DNA of 64,000 nt from Pseudomonas cremoris (lineage in GTDB: Bacteria; Pseudomonadota; Gammaproteobacteria; Pseudomonadales; Pseudomonadaceae), in the NCBI RefSeq assembly GCF_014230465.1, contig NZ_JAAXCY010000001.1, forward strand, positions 558,001-622,000, in the 5' to 3' direction. Each line of letters opens with the position of its first letter. Position 1 is the stretch's first letter. Of the stretch, positions 1-9,027 are shown piece after piece. The notes beneath the pieces are model-generated. The model had not been told where the DNA came from. It worked only from the letters and a program-made list of their open reading frames with translations, and made no database searches. A program made the position numbers and the translations under genes.

Positions 1-297
1 CACCGATGCGATCTCGGCACGCTTGTCAGCAATTTGTTTTTTCAGCTCACGGATCATTTTCAGCAGTTGTTTAACGTTGTCCTTCAGGTTGCTGTCATCG
101 ATGTCTTTGTTGTTGGAGTCGTTTTTGGCGGCCCGGAACCCAGCACTGGAAATCTTCACCGCAACCCCTTCCGCCGCCTTTGAGTCAGCAGCGGGAGCAA
201 CGGTTTCAGCCTTGTCTTCTGCCCCGCCGACAGGCTTGGCAGTGGGTGCAGCTGGCAGGCGAATAGCAGCGTTATTGGCAGCGATGACAGACATCAT
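1..297 (-). CDS. Hypothetical protein, N-terminal part (runs off left edge)
   Basis: The reverse strand reads an open frame of 99 codons from an ATG at 297 (a second ATG follows at once) to the window edge, with AAGGAA about 8 bases upstream as ribosome binding site. The first 50 residues are rich in Ala, Pro, Thr and Val and look disordered. From about residue 65 the chain becomes charged, with alternating Lys, Leu, Ile and Glu (e.g. LLKMIRELKKQIADKRAEI), typical of a coiled coil. This layout is reminiscent of small FlxA-like coiled-coil proteins, but I cannot assign it firmly. The C terminus is outside the window. It is transcribed divergently from anr. Confidence 0.6.
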   Translation of the reverse strand, partial: MMSVIAANNAAIRLPAAPTAKPVGGAEDKAETVAPAADSKAAEGVAVKISSAGFRAAKNDSNNKDIDDSNLKDNVKQLLKMIRELKKQIADKRAEIASV

Positions 298-447
298 CTG
301 AGTTCCTTCTCATGGAGGTATCCAACTGTATCGACGCCGATACAAAAAGCTTTATACCGCTGCCGGTTTTTTGTACAGGCTGGCCTCGGCGCCCCCCAGT
401 GCGTTACCCTTACGTCTTATGTGTGTTTTCCCACAAGGATTTAAGAA

Positions 448-1182
448 ATGTCCGAGCCAGTTAAACTGCGCGCTCACAGCCAGGCTCATTGCAAGGATTG
501 CAGCCTGGCCCCCCTCTGCTTGCCACTTTCGTTGAATTTGGAAGACATGGATGCGCTGGACGACATCGTTAAACGCGGCCGCCCATTGAAAAAAGGCGAG
601 TTTCTGTTTCGCCAGGGCGACAAGTTCGATTCCGTTTATGCAGTACGTTCGGGTGCGTTGAAAACATTCAGCCTGAGCGACAGCGGCGAAGAGCAAATCA
701 CCGGCTTCCACCTGCCCAGCGAGCTGGTGGGCTTGTCGGGCATGGACACCGAGATTCACCCGGTGTCGGCCCAGGCACTGGAGACGACGTCGGTGTGCGA
801 AATCCCCTTCGAGCGCCTGGACGAACTGGCCCTGCAACTGCCGCAATTGCGCCGCCAGTTGATGCGCGTGATGAGCCGCGAGATCCGTGACGACCAGCAA
901 ATGATGCTGCTGTTGTCGAAGAAAACCGCCGACGAGCGCATCGCCACCTTCCTGGTCAACCTGTCGGCACGGTTCCGTGCCCGAGGGTTCTCGGCCAACC
1001 AGTTCCGCTTGAGCATGTCGCGCAACGAAATCGGCAACTACCTGGGCCTGGCGGTGGAAACCGTGTCCCGCGTGTTTACCCGCTTCCAGCAGAACGAGCT
1101 GATCGCGGCCGAGGGCAAGGAAGTGCATATCCTCGACCCGATCCAGTTGTGCGCGCTGGCCGGGGGCTCGCTAGAGGGCTGA
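448..1182 (+). CDS. anr: Anr, FNR-type oxygen-sensing transcriptional regulator
   Basis: Global anaerobic regulator of the Crp/Fnr family, 244 residues, cytoplasmic; it holds an oxygen-labile 4Fe-4S cluster and binds FNR-type sites when oxygen is low. Visible in the sequence are the cluster ligands C15, C18 and C24 (CxxC-x5-C) and C117 in the cyclic-nucleotide-like beta-roll, a dimerisation helix around residues 130-160, and the helix-turn-helix near residues 190-212 with the FNR-type recognition residues E204, S207 and R208. Length and start match the family; AAGGA lies 8 bases before the ATG. It stands alone before apt. I saw no FNR half-site pair (TTGAT-N4-ATCAA) in the 150 bases upstream. 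Confidence 0.95.
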   Translation: MSEPVKLRAHSQAHCKDCSLAPLCLPLSLNLEDMDALDDIVKRGRPLKKGEFLFRQGDKFDSVYAVRSGALKTFSLSDSGEEQITGFHLPSELVGLSGMDTEIHPVSAQALETTSVCEIPFERLDELALQLPQLRRQLMRVMSREIRDDQQMMLLLSKKTADERIATFLVNLSARFRARGFSANQFRLSMSRNEIGNYLGLAVETVSRVFTRFQQNELIAAEGKEVHILDPIQLCALAGGSLEG

Positions 1183-1261
1183 TCCAGACACTGCGGTCGC
1201 GCCAACCGGTGAGGCCGCAGGTATACTTCGAGTCCGTTTCCAACCCCAGGACTCTTCGACG

Positions 1262-1810
1262 ATGACCTTCGATTCGTTCGACATCAAATCCCTGATCCGC
1301 CCCGTCATCGACTTCCCCAAGCCTGGGGTGATCTTTCGAGACATCACGCCGCTGTTCCAATCGCCCCGCGCCTTGCGCCTGGTGGCCGACAGTTTTGCCC
1401 ACCGATACGTCGAGGCCGATTTCAGCCATATCGGCGCGATGGACGCGCGCGGCTTCCTGATCGGCTCGATCATCGCCTACCAACTGAACAAACCGCTGAT
1501 CCTGTTCCGCAAGCAAGGCAAGCTGCCGGCCGACGTGCTGGCCGAGGGTTACCAGACCGAATACGGCGAGGCCTTCCTGGAAGTGCATGCCGACAGCTTG
1601 TGCGAAGGTGATTCGGTGCTGATGTTCGATGACCTGATTGCCACGGGCGGTACTTTGATTGCGGCGGCGAACCTGGTGCGGCGCATGGGCGCGAAGATTT
1701 TTGAAGCGGCGGCGATTATTGATTTGCCGGAGTTGGGTGGGTCGCAGCGGCTAGAAGATATGGGGATTGCGACATTTTGTTTGACGCAGTTTGGGTTGAA
1801 CGAGCAGTAA
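1262..1810 (+). CDS. apt: Adenine phosphoribosyltransferase
   Basis: Cytosolic purine-salvage enzyme that converts adenine plus PRPP to AMP and pyrophosphate. The 182 residues match the usual family length. The start region has the typical [20 protein letters not shown] block, and the PRPP-binding loop [13 protein letters not shown] lies at about residues 120-133. The flexible catalytic region carries FRKQGKLP near residues 82-89. The gene follows anr by about 80 bases and probably has its own promoter in that gap. It is convergent with recR, with a single REP element between them. Confidence 0.95.
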   Translation: MTFDSFDIKSLIRPVIDFPKPGVIFRDITPLFQSPRALRLVADSFAHRYVEADFSHIGAMDARGFLIGSIIAYQLNKPLILFRKQGKLPADVLAEGYQTEYGEAFLEVHADSLCEGDSVLMFDDLIATGGTLIAAANLVRRMGAKIFEAAAIIDLPELGGSQRLEDMGIATFCLTQFGLNEQ

Positions 1811-1837
1811 GGGCCTTCTCGGCTGTCTTTGCCGGCC

Positions 1838-1866
1838 TCTTCGCGAGCAAGCCCGCTCCCACATTT
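1838..1866 (-). repeat. REP element, GTGGGAGCGGGCTTGCTCGCGA family (single copy)
   Basis: A single palindromic REP unit in the gap between the convergent genes apt and recR. Read on the reverse strand it is the same 24-28 base unit found as pairs at 24113, 26393 and 54610. No second arm lies nearby, so this is a REP singlet rather than a REPIN. Confidence 0.85.
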
Positions 1867-1882
1867 TGCTTTGCTGTGTTGC

Positions 1883-2485
1883 TTAGAGCGCGATCGGCTT
1901 GCGACCTGCAAACGAATGCGCCAGCGTCCCGCCATCTACCAATTCCAACTCACCACCCAACGGCACACCATGGGCGATACGCGAGGTGATCAGGCCTTTG
2001 TTGGTCAGCAGTTGAGCGATGTAATGCGCCGTCGCTTCACCTTCCACCGTCGGGTTGGTGGCCAGGATCACTTCGGTGAAAGTGCCTTGCTCTTCGATAC
2101 GCGCCACCAATTGTGGAATGCCGATGGCTTCCGGCCCCAGGCCGTCCAACGGCGACAGATGGCCTTTGAGCACAAAGTAGCGCCCGCGATAGCCGGTCTG
2201 CTCCACCGCGTACACATCCATCGGCCCTTCCACCACGCACAGCAGCGTGTCGTCACGGCGTGGGTCAGCGCATTGTGGGCAGAGTTCTTCCTCGGTGAGG
2301 GTGCGGCACTGGCGGCAGTGGCCCACCCCGGTCATGGCCTGGCTCAAGGCCTGCGCCAGCCGGGTGCCGCCGCTGCGGTCACGCTCCAGCAGTTGCAGCG
2401 CCATGCGTTGGGCGGTTTTCTGGCCCACACCCGGCAAGGTCCGCAGGGCGTCGATCAGTTGGCGAATCAGGGGGCTGAAGCTCAT
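1883..2485 (-). CDS. recR: Recombination protein RecR
   Basis: Recombinational repair protein that acts with RecF and RecO to load RecA on gapped DNA. 200 residues, the family's normal length, when started at the ATG at 2485 ([10 protein letters not shown]); an in-frame TTG six codons upstream is less likely. It shows an N-terminal helix-hairpin-helix ([13 protein letters not shown]), a zinc finger with CRQC and CPQC near residues 57-72, and a Toprim domain from about residue 80 (VVEGPMD at its start). In many gammaproteobacteria recR directly follows dnaX-ybaB. Here an oxidoreductase gene, a REPIN and a terminator separate it from ybaB, so it is probably transcribed apart from dnaX. Confidence 0.93.
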   Translation of the reverse strand: MSFSPLIRQLIDALRTLPGVGQKTAQRMALQLLERDRSGGTRLAQALSQAMTGVGHCRQCRTLTEEELCPQCADPRRDDTLLCVVEGPMDVYAVEQTGYRGRYFVLKGHLSPLDGLGPEAIGIPQLVARIEEQGTFTEVILATNPTVEGEATAHYIAQLLTNKGLITSRIAHGVPLGGELELVDGGTLAHSFAGRKPIAL

Positions 2486-2551
2486 GGGCGAAAGGTCCGA
2501 CAAAACAACGAGACGCGGTTTATACCCGCGCCCCGGATTAGCGTCAAATGG

Positions 2552-3586
2552 TCAATCCTGTGCGACCCGCACCACCAACTTGCCGAAGTTGCGCCCTTCG
2601 AGCAAACCGATAAACGCTTCGGGCGCTTGCTCAAGGCCGTCCACCACGTCTTCACGGAATTTCACCTTGCCCTCGCGCACCCACGGTGCCATCGCGCTGA
2701 TGAACTCAGGGAGACGGTCGCCATAGTCGTCGAACACGATAAAGCCCTGGATACGGACCCGCTTGGTCAGCAACGTGCGTTGCAGCGCCGGCAGCCGGTC
2801 GGGACCGCTGGGTGGCTGATGGGCGTTGTAGCCGGCGATCAAACCACACAGGGGAATGCGTGCCTTGGGATTGAGCAACGGCACGACCGCGTCGAAGACC
2901 TTGCCACCGACGTTCTCGAAATAGATATCCACGCCTTTGAAGCAGGCCAGCGCCAGTTCGTTGGCGAAATCCGCGCTCTTATGGTCGATGCAGGCATCAA
3001 AGCCCAATTCGTCCACCACGTAGCGGCATTTGTCCGCACCACCTGCGATCCCCACCACCCGCAAACCTTTGAGCTTGGCCACTTGGCCAACGACCGAGCC
3101 CACTGCGCCGGACGCGGCCGCCACTACCAGGGTTTCACCGGCCTTGGGCTGGCCAATATCCATCAGGCCCATGTAGGCCGTCATGCCCGGCATACCCAAC
3201 ACGCCCAAGGCCATGGAGGGGCTGGCCAAGCCCTTTGGCACCGGCATCAAGTTGTGGCCGTCGGAAATGCTGTGGCTCTGCCAGCCGGTGGAACCGACCA
3301 CCAGGTCACCCACTTCGAACTTAGGATTACGTGACTGCTCGATACGGCTGACAGCACCTCCAGTCATCACCTCGTCGATTTCAACCGGTGCCGCGTAGGA
3401 CGGCGCGTCACTCATGCGCCCGCGCATATAGGGGTCGAGGGACAGGTACAGGGTTTTCAGCAACACCTGGCCGTCTGCCAATTCCGGCAGGTTCACACGC
3501 TCCAGGCGGAAGTTTTCCGGGGTTGGCGCACCCTGGGGGCGTGAGACCAGGACAATGCGCTGGTTCAGAATCGGTTGTTGAGGCAT
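2552..3586 (-). CDS. NADP-dependent MDR-family oxidoreductase (YncB/CurA-like)
   Basis: Zinc-independent medium-chain dehydrogenase/reductase of the leukotriene B4 dehydrogenase-like group, which reduces activated double bonds with NADPH. 344 residues from the ATG at 3586, chosen because AAGGAG lies 6-7 bases before it. The frame is open further upstream, but that part is intergenic repeat sequence. The N-terminal half has the LSLDPYMRGRM motif characteristic of this group. The Rossmann domain has VVAAASGAVGSVVGQVAKL, the nucleotide-binding AASGAVG loop. No catalytic-zinc cysteine cluster is seen. The natural substrate cannot be read from sequence. It lies upstream of recR in the same direction with a 66-base gap, so the two may be co-transcribed. 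Confidence 0.88.
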   Translation of the reverse strand: MPQQPILNQRIVLVSRPQGAPTPENFRLERVNLPELADGQVLLKTLYLSLDPYMRGRMSDAPSYAAPVEIDEVMTGGAVSRIEQSRNPKFEVGDLVVGSTGWQSHSISDGHNLMPVPKGLASPSMALGVLGMPGMTAYMGLMDIGQPKAGETLVVAAASGAVGSVVGQVAKLKGLRVVGIAGGADKCRYVVDELGFDACIDHKSADFANELALACFKGVDIYFENVGGKVFDAVVPLLNPKARIPLCGLIAGYNAHQPPSGPDRLPALQRTLLTKRVRIQGFIVFDDYGDRLPEFISAMAPWVREGKVKFREDVVDGLEQAPEAFIGLLEGRNFGKLVVRVAQD

Positions 3587-3663
3587 CAGGGGCTCCTTTA
3601 ACGAATCCATCGGTATAGGGTGCAGACCGTCTTTGCAGTGCCAGGGTTCAGAACAGATGACCC

Positions 3664-3797
3664 TGTAGTGAGCGGGCTTGCCCCGCGCAGGGCTGCGCAG
3701 CAGCCCCATTAAACTCACCGTACCATTCCAGGTAAAATGCGGCGCCTGGTATTAGGGCCGCTTCGCGCCCCAGCGCGGGGCAAGCCCGCTCACTACA
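3664..3797. repeat. REPIN, GTAGTGAGCGGGCTTGCCCC family
   Basis: Two inverted REP units about 134 bases end to end: the left arm starts with TGTAGTGAGCGGGCTTGCCC and the right arm is its mirror ending in GAGCGGGCTTG on the reverse strand. The sequence between them can also pair (GGGCTGCG / CGCGCCC region). Same family as the elements at 10731, 12101 and 30756. No RAYT transposase gene is in the window. Confidence 0.9.
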
Positions 3798-3824
3798 ACA
3801 ACGGCGTTCACTACGAGCACATAC

Positions 3825-3853
3825 AAAAATGCCAGGCACTGGGCCTGGCATTG
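3825..3853 (-). terminator. Rho-independent terminator after ybaB
   Basis: On the reverse strand a 10-base stem (AATGCCAGGC / GCCTGGCATT) with a short loop is followed by a T run. It lies about 25 bases beyond the ybaB stop and should end the dnaX-ybaB transcript. Confidence 0.8.
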
Positions 3854-3875
3854 GAGTCTAGCTAACGCTCGCCGA

Positions 3876-4214
3876 TCAGAACGGCAGCTTCATGCCCGGT
3901 GGCAGTTGCATGCCAGCGGTCACGCCGCCCATTTTTTCCTGGCTGTTGGCTTCGATCTTGCGCACCGCGTCGTTGACGGCTGCCGCGAACAACGCTTCCA
4001 GCATTTCCAAGTCATCTTCGCCTACACCCGGCAATACGCTTGGGTCGATGCTCACGCGCTTGATGTCGTGACGACCGGTCATCACCACGCTGACCATATC
4101 GCCACCGGCTTTACCGGTGACTTCGGCGTTGGCCAGTTCTTCCTGCATCTTGGCCATTTTTTCCTGCATCTGCTGCGCCTGCTTCATCAGGCCGGCCATG
4201 CCACCTTTCATCAT
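3876..4214 (-). CDS. ybaB: YbaB/EbfC nucleoid-associated protein
   Basis: Small DNA-binding protein of the YbaB/EbfC family, 112 residues, that forms a dimer and coats or bends DNA. The Met/Gln-rich first helix ([20 protein letters not shown]), the central strand pair ([19 protein letters not shown]) and the C-terminal [17 protein letters not shown] tail are diagnostic. The ATG at 4214 is preferred because GAGG lies 9-10 bases upstream; a GTG three codons earlier lacks a site. It follows dnaX by 43 bases and is probably in the same operon, closed by the terminator at 3825. Confidence 0.93.
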
Positions 4215-4257
4215 GGGAATCACCTCAAAGTACGTGGATCAAGTTAGTTGCCCGGTG

Positions 4258-6312
4258 TCATGACGCTTGGGGCACCAGGGCTTCGACAGGTTCAATAGTA
4301 TCGTGGCGGACGACCGCACCGAACTGTTGCATCATTTGTTGGATGAGCGGATCACCGTGGATCGAGTCTTCTGCTTCGCGCTGGCGGTTGATACGCCGGC
4401 GGGTCGCGGCCTGGGCCGGGGTTTCCTGCTCAGGCTTGATCAACTCGATGGCGATGGTCAGCGTGCGCTCATGGTACTGGTTCAGGGCATCGTTGAGGCG
4501 ACGTTGCTGCGTCGCGTTGAACAGGGCGCTGTGGGCCGGGTCCAGGTGCAACAACCAGTGGTCGCCGTCGATAGAGATGAGTGTGCAGTTGGCGGCGATG
4601 CTGCCGGTCATGCCGGAGATCGGCAGTTTCGGGAACAGCTCCAGCCACTGCAGGGCCAAGCCGGTGGCCGGCGCGGCAGCGGGTTCCGCCTCGGGCTCGG
4701 GGGCCGGCTCGGTGGTGTGCTCGCTGGCCAAATCGTCCAGGTAGCTGTAGGCCGAATCCATGTCCGGCTCGATGTAGTCTTCGTCCAACGGCGGTTCGTC
4801 GTCATCGATACCCGGCACCGCAGCTTCCACCTGGGCGACGGTCGGCTCCGGCACAGGCGCCGACACCCACTCAGGCGCATCCGGCACTACGCTGTCCGGG
4901 GTTGGCGTGGGCATCGGTGTGAGTTCGGGCTGCTCACCGGTGGTTTCCAGAACAGGCTCCACCGCCGGCTGTTGCTCGACTTCGGGCTCGGCCTCGGCTT
5001 CTACCGGGTCATTCCATGGCAAATCGACGACCGGTTCAGGCTCGGCAACCGGCGCAGGTTCCGGCTCAACCACGGGCGCCGCCACGACCGGAACGGGCTC
5101 TGGAGCCGGAGCAGGCGCAGCAACCACTGGCGCAACGACTGCCGCGCCAGCCACTGGTTTGGCGGAATCAACTGTGGCCTGGCTGATCCCCACTGGCTTT
5201 AGCGGCTGTCTCGGTGCGTCTGCCGAGTCGGCGGGCCGGAAGGCCAGCATTCGCAACATGACCATTTCAAAGCCACCGCGCGGCTCCGGCGCCAGAGGCA
5301 AGTCCCGGCGGCCGATCAGGCCCATCTGGTAGTAGAACTGCACATCTTCGGCCGGCAGTGCCTGGGCCAGGGCCAACACGCGGTCGCGATCGCCATGACC
5401 ATTGTCGACACCTTCAGGCAGGGCCTGGGCGATGGCAACGCGGTGCAGCACATTGAGAATTTCAGACAGTACGCCGTTCCAGTCCGGACCTTGCTCCGAC
5501 AGGTGACGCACGGCTTCGAGCAATGCCTTGGCGTCACCTTCGATCAAGGCGTGCAGCACGTCGAATACCTGGCCATGGTCCAGGGTACCGAGCATGGCGC
5601 GCACATCGGCGGCCATGACCTTGCCTTCACCAAAGGCGATGGCCTGGTCGGTGAGGCTCATGGCGTCACGCATCGAGCCATCGGCGGCGCGGCCAAGCAG
5701 CCACAGTGCGTCGTCTTCGAACGGTACATTCTCGACGCCCAGCACGTGGGTCAGATGCTCGACTACCCGTTCAGGCGTCATGTTCTTGAGGGAGAACTGC
5801 AGGCACCGCGACAGAATGGTTGCAGGAAGTTTCTGCGGGTCGGTAGTGGCCAGGATGAATTTGACGTAGGGCGGTGGCTCTTCCAGGGTTTTCAACAGTG
5901 CGTTGAAGGAATGACTGGAAAGCATGTGCACTTCGTCGATCAGGTAGACCTTGAAACGCCCGCGGCTGGGCGCGTACTGCACATTATCCAGCAGTTCACG
6001 GGTGTCTTCGACCTTGGTGCGGCTCGCGGCGTCGATCTCGATCAGGTCGACAAAACGGCCTTCGTCGATTTCCCGGCACACCGAGCAGGTGCCGCAAGGC
6101 GTGGAAGTGATACCGGTTTCACAGTTCAGGCATTTGGCGATGATGCGCGCGATGGTGGTCTTGCCCACCCCACGGGTCCCGGTAAACAGGTAGGCGTGGT
6201 GCAGCCGCTGGCTGTCCAAGGCATTGATCAGAGCCTTGAGCACATGGGTCTGGCCGACCATTTCGCGGAACGAGCGCGGACGCCATTTACGTGCAAGAAC
6301 CTGATAACTCAT
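4258..6312 (-). CDS. dnaX: DNA polymerase III subunits gamma/tau
   Basis: Clamp-loader ATPase that assembles the replicative sliding clamp and links the polymerase cores. 684 residues from the ATG at 6312 (MSYQVLARKWRPRSF), the universal DnaX start. Walker A GTRGVGKTT at about residues 45-53, the zinc module with four cysteines (CLNCETG...CGTCSVC) at about 64-79, and DEVH Walker B near 126. AAA+ and lid domains run to about residue 370, followed by a long Pro/Ala/Glu/Val-rich linker (about 400-555) and a C-terminal domain V that would bind the alpha subunit. I found no A-AAA-AAG slippery heptamer, so E. coli-style frameshifting to a short gamma form is not evident. Confidence 0.96.
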   Translation of the reverse strand: MSYQVLARKWRPRSFREMVGQTHVLKALINALDSQRLHHAYLFTGTRGVGKTTIARIIAKCLNCETGITSTPCGTCSVCREIDEGRFVDLIEIDAASRTKVEDTRELLDNVQYAPSRGRFKVYLIDEVHMLSSHSFNALLKTLEEPPPYVKFILATTDPQKLPATILSRCLQFSLKNMTPERVVEHLTHVLGVENVPFEDDALWLLGRAADGSMRDAMSLTDQAIAFGEGKVMAADVRAMLGTLDHGQVFDVLHALIEGDAKALLEAVRHLSEQGPDWNGVLSEILNVLHRVAIAQALPEGVDNGHGDRDRVLALAQALPAEDVQFYYQMGLIGRRDLPLAPEPRGGFEMVMLRMLAFRPADSADAPRQPLKPVGISQATVDSAKPVAGAAVVAPVVAAPAPAPEPVPVVAAPVVEPEPAPVAEPEPVVDLPWNDPVEAEAEPEVEQQPAVEPVLETTGEQPELTPMPTPTPDSVVPDAPEWVSAPVPEPTVAQVEAAVPGIDDDEPPLDEDYIEPDMDSAYSYLDDLASEHTTEPAPEPEAEPAAAPATGLALQWLELFPKLPISGMTGSIAANCTLISIDGDHWLLHLDPAHSALFNATQQRRLNDALNQYHERTLTIAIELIKPEQETPAQAATRRRINRQREAEDSIHGDPLIQQMMQQFGAVVRHDTIEPVEALVPQAS

Positions 6313-6445
6313 CGAAAACCGTCGCAACTGGGAAACAGAAGCCGGTAATGCTAGCGGAGCAAGGGGGAAATTGCATCCGGCACGCTCGCCTAATCTGACT
6401 AAGCTCTGTTGGCTGGCCCCGAAAAGGCCTGAACCCGGAGAGTGT

Positions 6446-7204
6446 ATGCGCGTAGTCCTGGGCGCTTTATGGATGATCACCACGGCAAGCCTGGCAGCGC
6501 CCACACCGCTGCGCTTCTCGGTTTCCGACAGCTGGGCGATGCCCATGGTGCAGTTGGACGGCGACCAGCCCACCCAAGGCATCCTCTATGACCTGATGTC
6601 GAGCCTGGCCACCCAGGTCGGGCGCCCGGCGCAGTTCCACGTCCTGGCTCGGGCGCGCATTGCCGGCGCCATGGAACACGGCGACATCGACATACGCTGT
6701 TATGTCGCCCAAGCCTGGGTCGACAACCTCTCCGGCGACTACATCTGGAGCGTGCCCCTGATGGTGCAGCGCAACGTGCTGGTAAGCCCCCGCGTTCCGG
6801 TGCAACCGGTGCAACTGGCCAAGCTGGCACCACAGTCGATCGGCACGGTGCTCAACTACCGCTACTCCAGTCTCGACGCGCTGTTCGCCAAAGGCCAACT
6901 CACTCGCGACGACGCTCGCAATGAAGAGCAAGTGCTGCATAAGCTGGTGGCCGGACGCTACCAGTACGCCGTCATCAATGAATGGACCCTGAACCGTTTC
7001 AACCTGGGCATGCCAGATGGTCGCCGGCTGCATAAAGTGGCAGCGATCGAGGAGCTGAGCCTGGGCTGCATTGTGCGCAACGACCCAAATGTGCCCGTGC
7101 AACCGATTTTGCGCACGCTGCTACGGATGAAGATGTCCGGCGAGATCGACGACATCATCCGGCTGTACACCGGGGAGGCCGCACCCAGCGCCCCTCAAGA
7201 CTGA
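6446..7204 (+). CDS. Periplasmic amino-acid-type solute-binding protein
   Basis: 252 residues from the ATG at 6446 (GGAG 7 bases upstream). A short signal peptide ends near AALAA-type residues (TASLAAPTP, about residue 18), so the protein should be exported to the periplasm. The rest resembles the family-3 extracellular solute-binding fold (ABC transporter binding proteins): YDLMSSLATQVG, a mid-protein switch region around VLNYRYSSLD and a C-terminal lobe ending in EIDDIIRLYTGE. No permease or ATPase gene is adjacent, so it is either an orphan binding protein or a sensor-type relative. Its ligand is unknown. Its last 50 bases overlap the 3' end of the convergent transporter gene. Confidence 0.75.
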   Translation: MRVVLGALWMITTASLAAPTPLRFSVSDSWAMPMVQLDGDQPTQGILYDLMSSLATQVGRPAQFHVLARARIAGAMEHGDIDIRCYVAQAWVDNLSGDYIWSVPLMVQRNVLVSPRVPVQPVQLAKLAPQSIGTVLNYRYSSLDALFAKGQLTRDDARNEEQVLHKLVAGRYQYAVINEWTLNRFNLGMPDGRRLHKVAAIEELSLGCIVRNDPNVPVQPILRTLLRMKMSGEIDDIIRLYTGEAAPSAPQD

Positions 7205-8054
7205 TGGCTGCCACACTGGCCAGCACAATCACCCCGCCCAACACCACCTGCGCAGCAATGTGCTCGCCCAACAATGTCGCCGCCATCACCATCGCCACGG
7301 GCGGGATCAAATACATCGCCACCGATGCGCGGCTGACCTCCACATGCTTCAACACGTACCCCCACGCCAGGTACGCCAGGGCACTTGGGAAGATGCCCAG
7401 CACCAGCACCGCCAGGTTCTCCGGCAACGGCGCCTGCGCCACGGCAGCGGGCAGGCCCGGCAGGTTCACCAGCAACATCAAGGTGCCCGCCCACACCATG
7501 TAGCACGCCATGGTCAGTGGGCTGTAGCGATGGGCATAGTGTTTCTGGATGGCGAAATACACGCTCCACGACACCGCTGCCAGCAGAATCAGCAAGCCAC
7601 GCGGGTCAATATCCCCCACGCCATGATCCCCCCAGATCACCACCAACACGCCGAGCAACCCCAGCAACACGCAGCCCCAACGCCAGGCACTGACCCGCTC
7701 CTTCAAGCAGAAAAATGCGATCAACACGCTGAACAGCGGCGCCGACTGCGCCAATACGCTGGACGCCGCCGCCGTGACGAACTGCTGCCCTTGATTGAGG
7801 CTGGTGTGGTGCAGGAACACCCCGAAAAAACCCAGCACCAGCAACCACGGCAGATCCCTCACGCGCGGTCGACCGATGCCCATCACCAGCGCCACACCCG
7901 CCATGAACACCGACGCTATCAAAAACCGCAGCAACGCCAACTGGCCAGGACTGTAGCTGTGCAGCCCCATGTGCACGCCAATCGGCGAATAGGCCCAACA
8001 AAGGATGACGCTGGCAATGACTAGCGTAAGCTTCACGGGTGACGGGGTATTCAT
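7155..8054 (-). CDS. EamA/DMT-family transporter
   Basis: Inner-membrane exporter of the drug/metabolite transporter superfamily with two EamA repeats, 299 residues from the ATG at 8054. About ten hydrophobic segments are visible, with the typical family block LNQGQQFVTAAASSVLAQSAP at the end of the first repeat and LAYLAWGYVLKHVEVSRAS in the second. Substrate unknown; relatives export amino acids or other small metabolites. It is divergent from the LysR regulator at 8157 with a 102-base shared promoter region, suggesting local control by that regulator. Its 3' end overlaps the convergent gene at 6446 by 50 bases. Confidence 0.88.
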   Translation of the reverse strand: MNTPSPVKLTLVIASVILCWAYSPIGVHMGLHSYSPGQLALLRFLIASVFMAGVALVMGIGRPRVRDLPWLLVLGFFGVFLHHTSLNQGQQFVTAAASSVLAQSAPLFSVLIAFFCLKERVSAWRWGCVLLGLLGVLVVIWGDHGVGDIDPRGLLILLAAVSWSVYFAIQKHYAHRYSPLTMACYMVWAGTLMLLVNLPGLPAAVAQAPLPENLAVLVLGIFPSALAYLAWGYVLKHVEVSRASVAMYLIPPVAMVMAATLLGEHIAAQVVLGGVIVLASVAAISLEGRWVRPPRCTAG

Positions 8055-8156
8055 CGACGGTATCCAGAAACTGAGAAGGAATGCCGTCAGTCTTGGGCCG
8101 CACAAGGCGTAGGACAATTAACCGTTTCTGACTTCTGAAATCACTGGAACTGAGCA

Positions 8157-9020
8157 ATGGAACTGGCCCAACTGAAAATGGTGCGAGCCGTGGCGCAAAC
8201 CGGCAGCGTGGCCCAGGCCGCCGTGCAGCTGCATTGCGTGCCGTCCAACATCACCACGCGCATCAAGCAACTGGAAGGCGAGTTGGGCACCCCGCTGTTT
8301 ATCCGCGCCGGGCGTGGGTTGGCCATCAGTGCCGCCGGTGAGATCTTTTTGGAGTACTGCGAACGCATTCTCGCGCTGGTGGACGAATCCAAACGCGCCG
8401 TGGACGCCAACGCCATTCCCCGTGGCACCTTGCGCATCGGCGCCGTGGAGTCGAGCGCCAGCGGCCGCCTGCCGCCGTTGCTGGCGGAGTATCACCGGCG
8501 CTACCCGGATGTGAGCCTGGAACTGGTGACCGGCGCCTGGGGCCAGTTGCTCGACGACCTGCAACACCACCGCCTGGATGTGGCGCTGGTGGCGTCCGGC
8601 GGCAAGCGCACCAAGCTCGAACACAGCGTGGTCTACAGCGAACGCCTGGTGCTGATCGCCAGCGCCTCCAGCGAACCGATCCGCAACGCCGCCGACCTGG
8701 CCGGCCGCACCCTGCTGGTATGGCCGCCCGGCTGCCCCTACCGCGCGGCGCTGGAAAACTGGGTCAAGCCCCACGACTTCAAGCCAAGCATCGCCAGCTA
8801 TGCCAGCTGGGGCACGATCATCGGCTGCGTGAGTGCGGGGATCGGCGTGGCGTTGGCGCCAGAGGGCATCCTGGCGCGCTATGAGCAGGCCAACCAACTG
8901 GCGTCTTATCGGTTTGAAGAACTGCAGGCCGTGGACAACCTGCTGTTCTGGCACAAAGACACCCAGCGGCACCTGGCGCGGGATGCGTTTGCCGGGTTGC
9001 TGCGAGAGACGTTCGGCTAG
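8157..9020 (+). CDS. LysR-family transcriptional regulator
   Basis: 287 residues. The N-terminal winged helix-turn-helix has the LysR pattern (MVRAVAQTGSVAQAAVQLHC, then PSNITTRIKQLEGELGTPLF). A linker helix follows and then a periplasmic-binding-protein-like effector domain from about residue 90 (GTLRIGAVESSASGRLPPLL). It faces away from the DMT transporter gene across a 102-base gap, the usual geometry for a LysR protein controlling its neighbour and itself. I could not name a ligand. Confidence 0.92.
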   Translation: MELAQLKMVRAVAQTGSVAQAAVQLHCVPSNITTRIKQLEGELGTPLFIRAGRGLAISAAGEIFLEYCERILALVDESKRAVDANAIPRGTLRIGAVESSASGRLPPLLAEYHRRYPDVSLELVTGAWGQLLDDLQHHRLDVALVASGGKRTKLEHSVVYSERLVLIASASSEPIRNAADLAGRTLLVWPPGCPYRAALENWVKPHDFKPSIASYASWGTIIGCVSAGIGVALAPEGILARYEQANQLASYRFEELQAVDNLLFWHKDTQRHLARDAFAGLLRETFG

Positions 9021-9027
9021 CCTAACT

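Noticed and set aside
2485..2503. A TTG start for RecR six codons upstream of the ATG
   Set aside because: RecR proteins begin at MSFSPL; the extension is not supported by the family length.
1829..3334. A 501-codon forward frame across recR and the oxidoreductase
   Set aside because: It runs antisense to two well-recognised genes and has His/Gln-rich shadow composition.
4258..6312. Programmed frameshift in dnaX giving a short gamma subunit
   Set aside because: No A-AAA-AAG heptamer was found on the coding strand.
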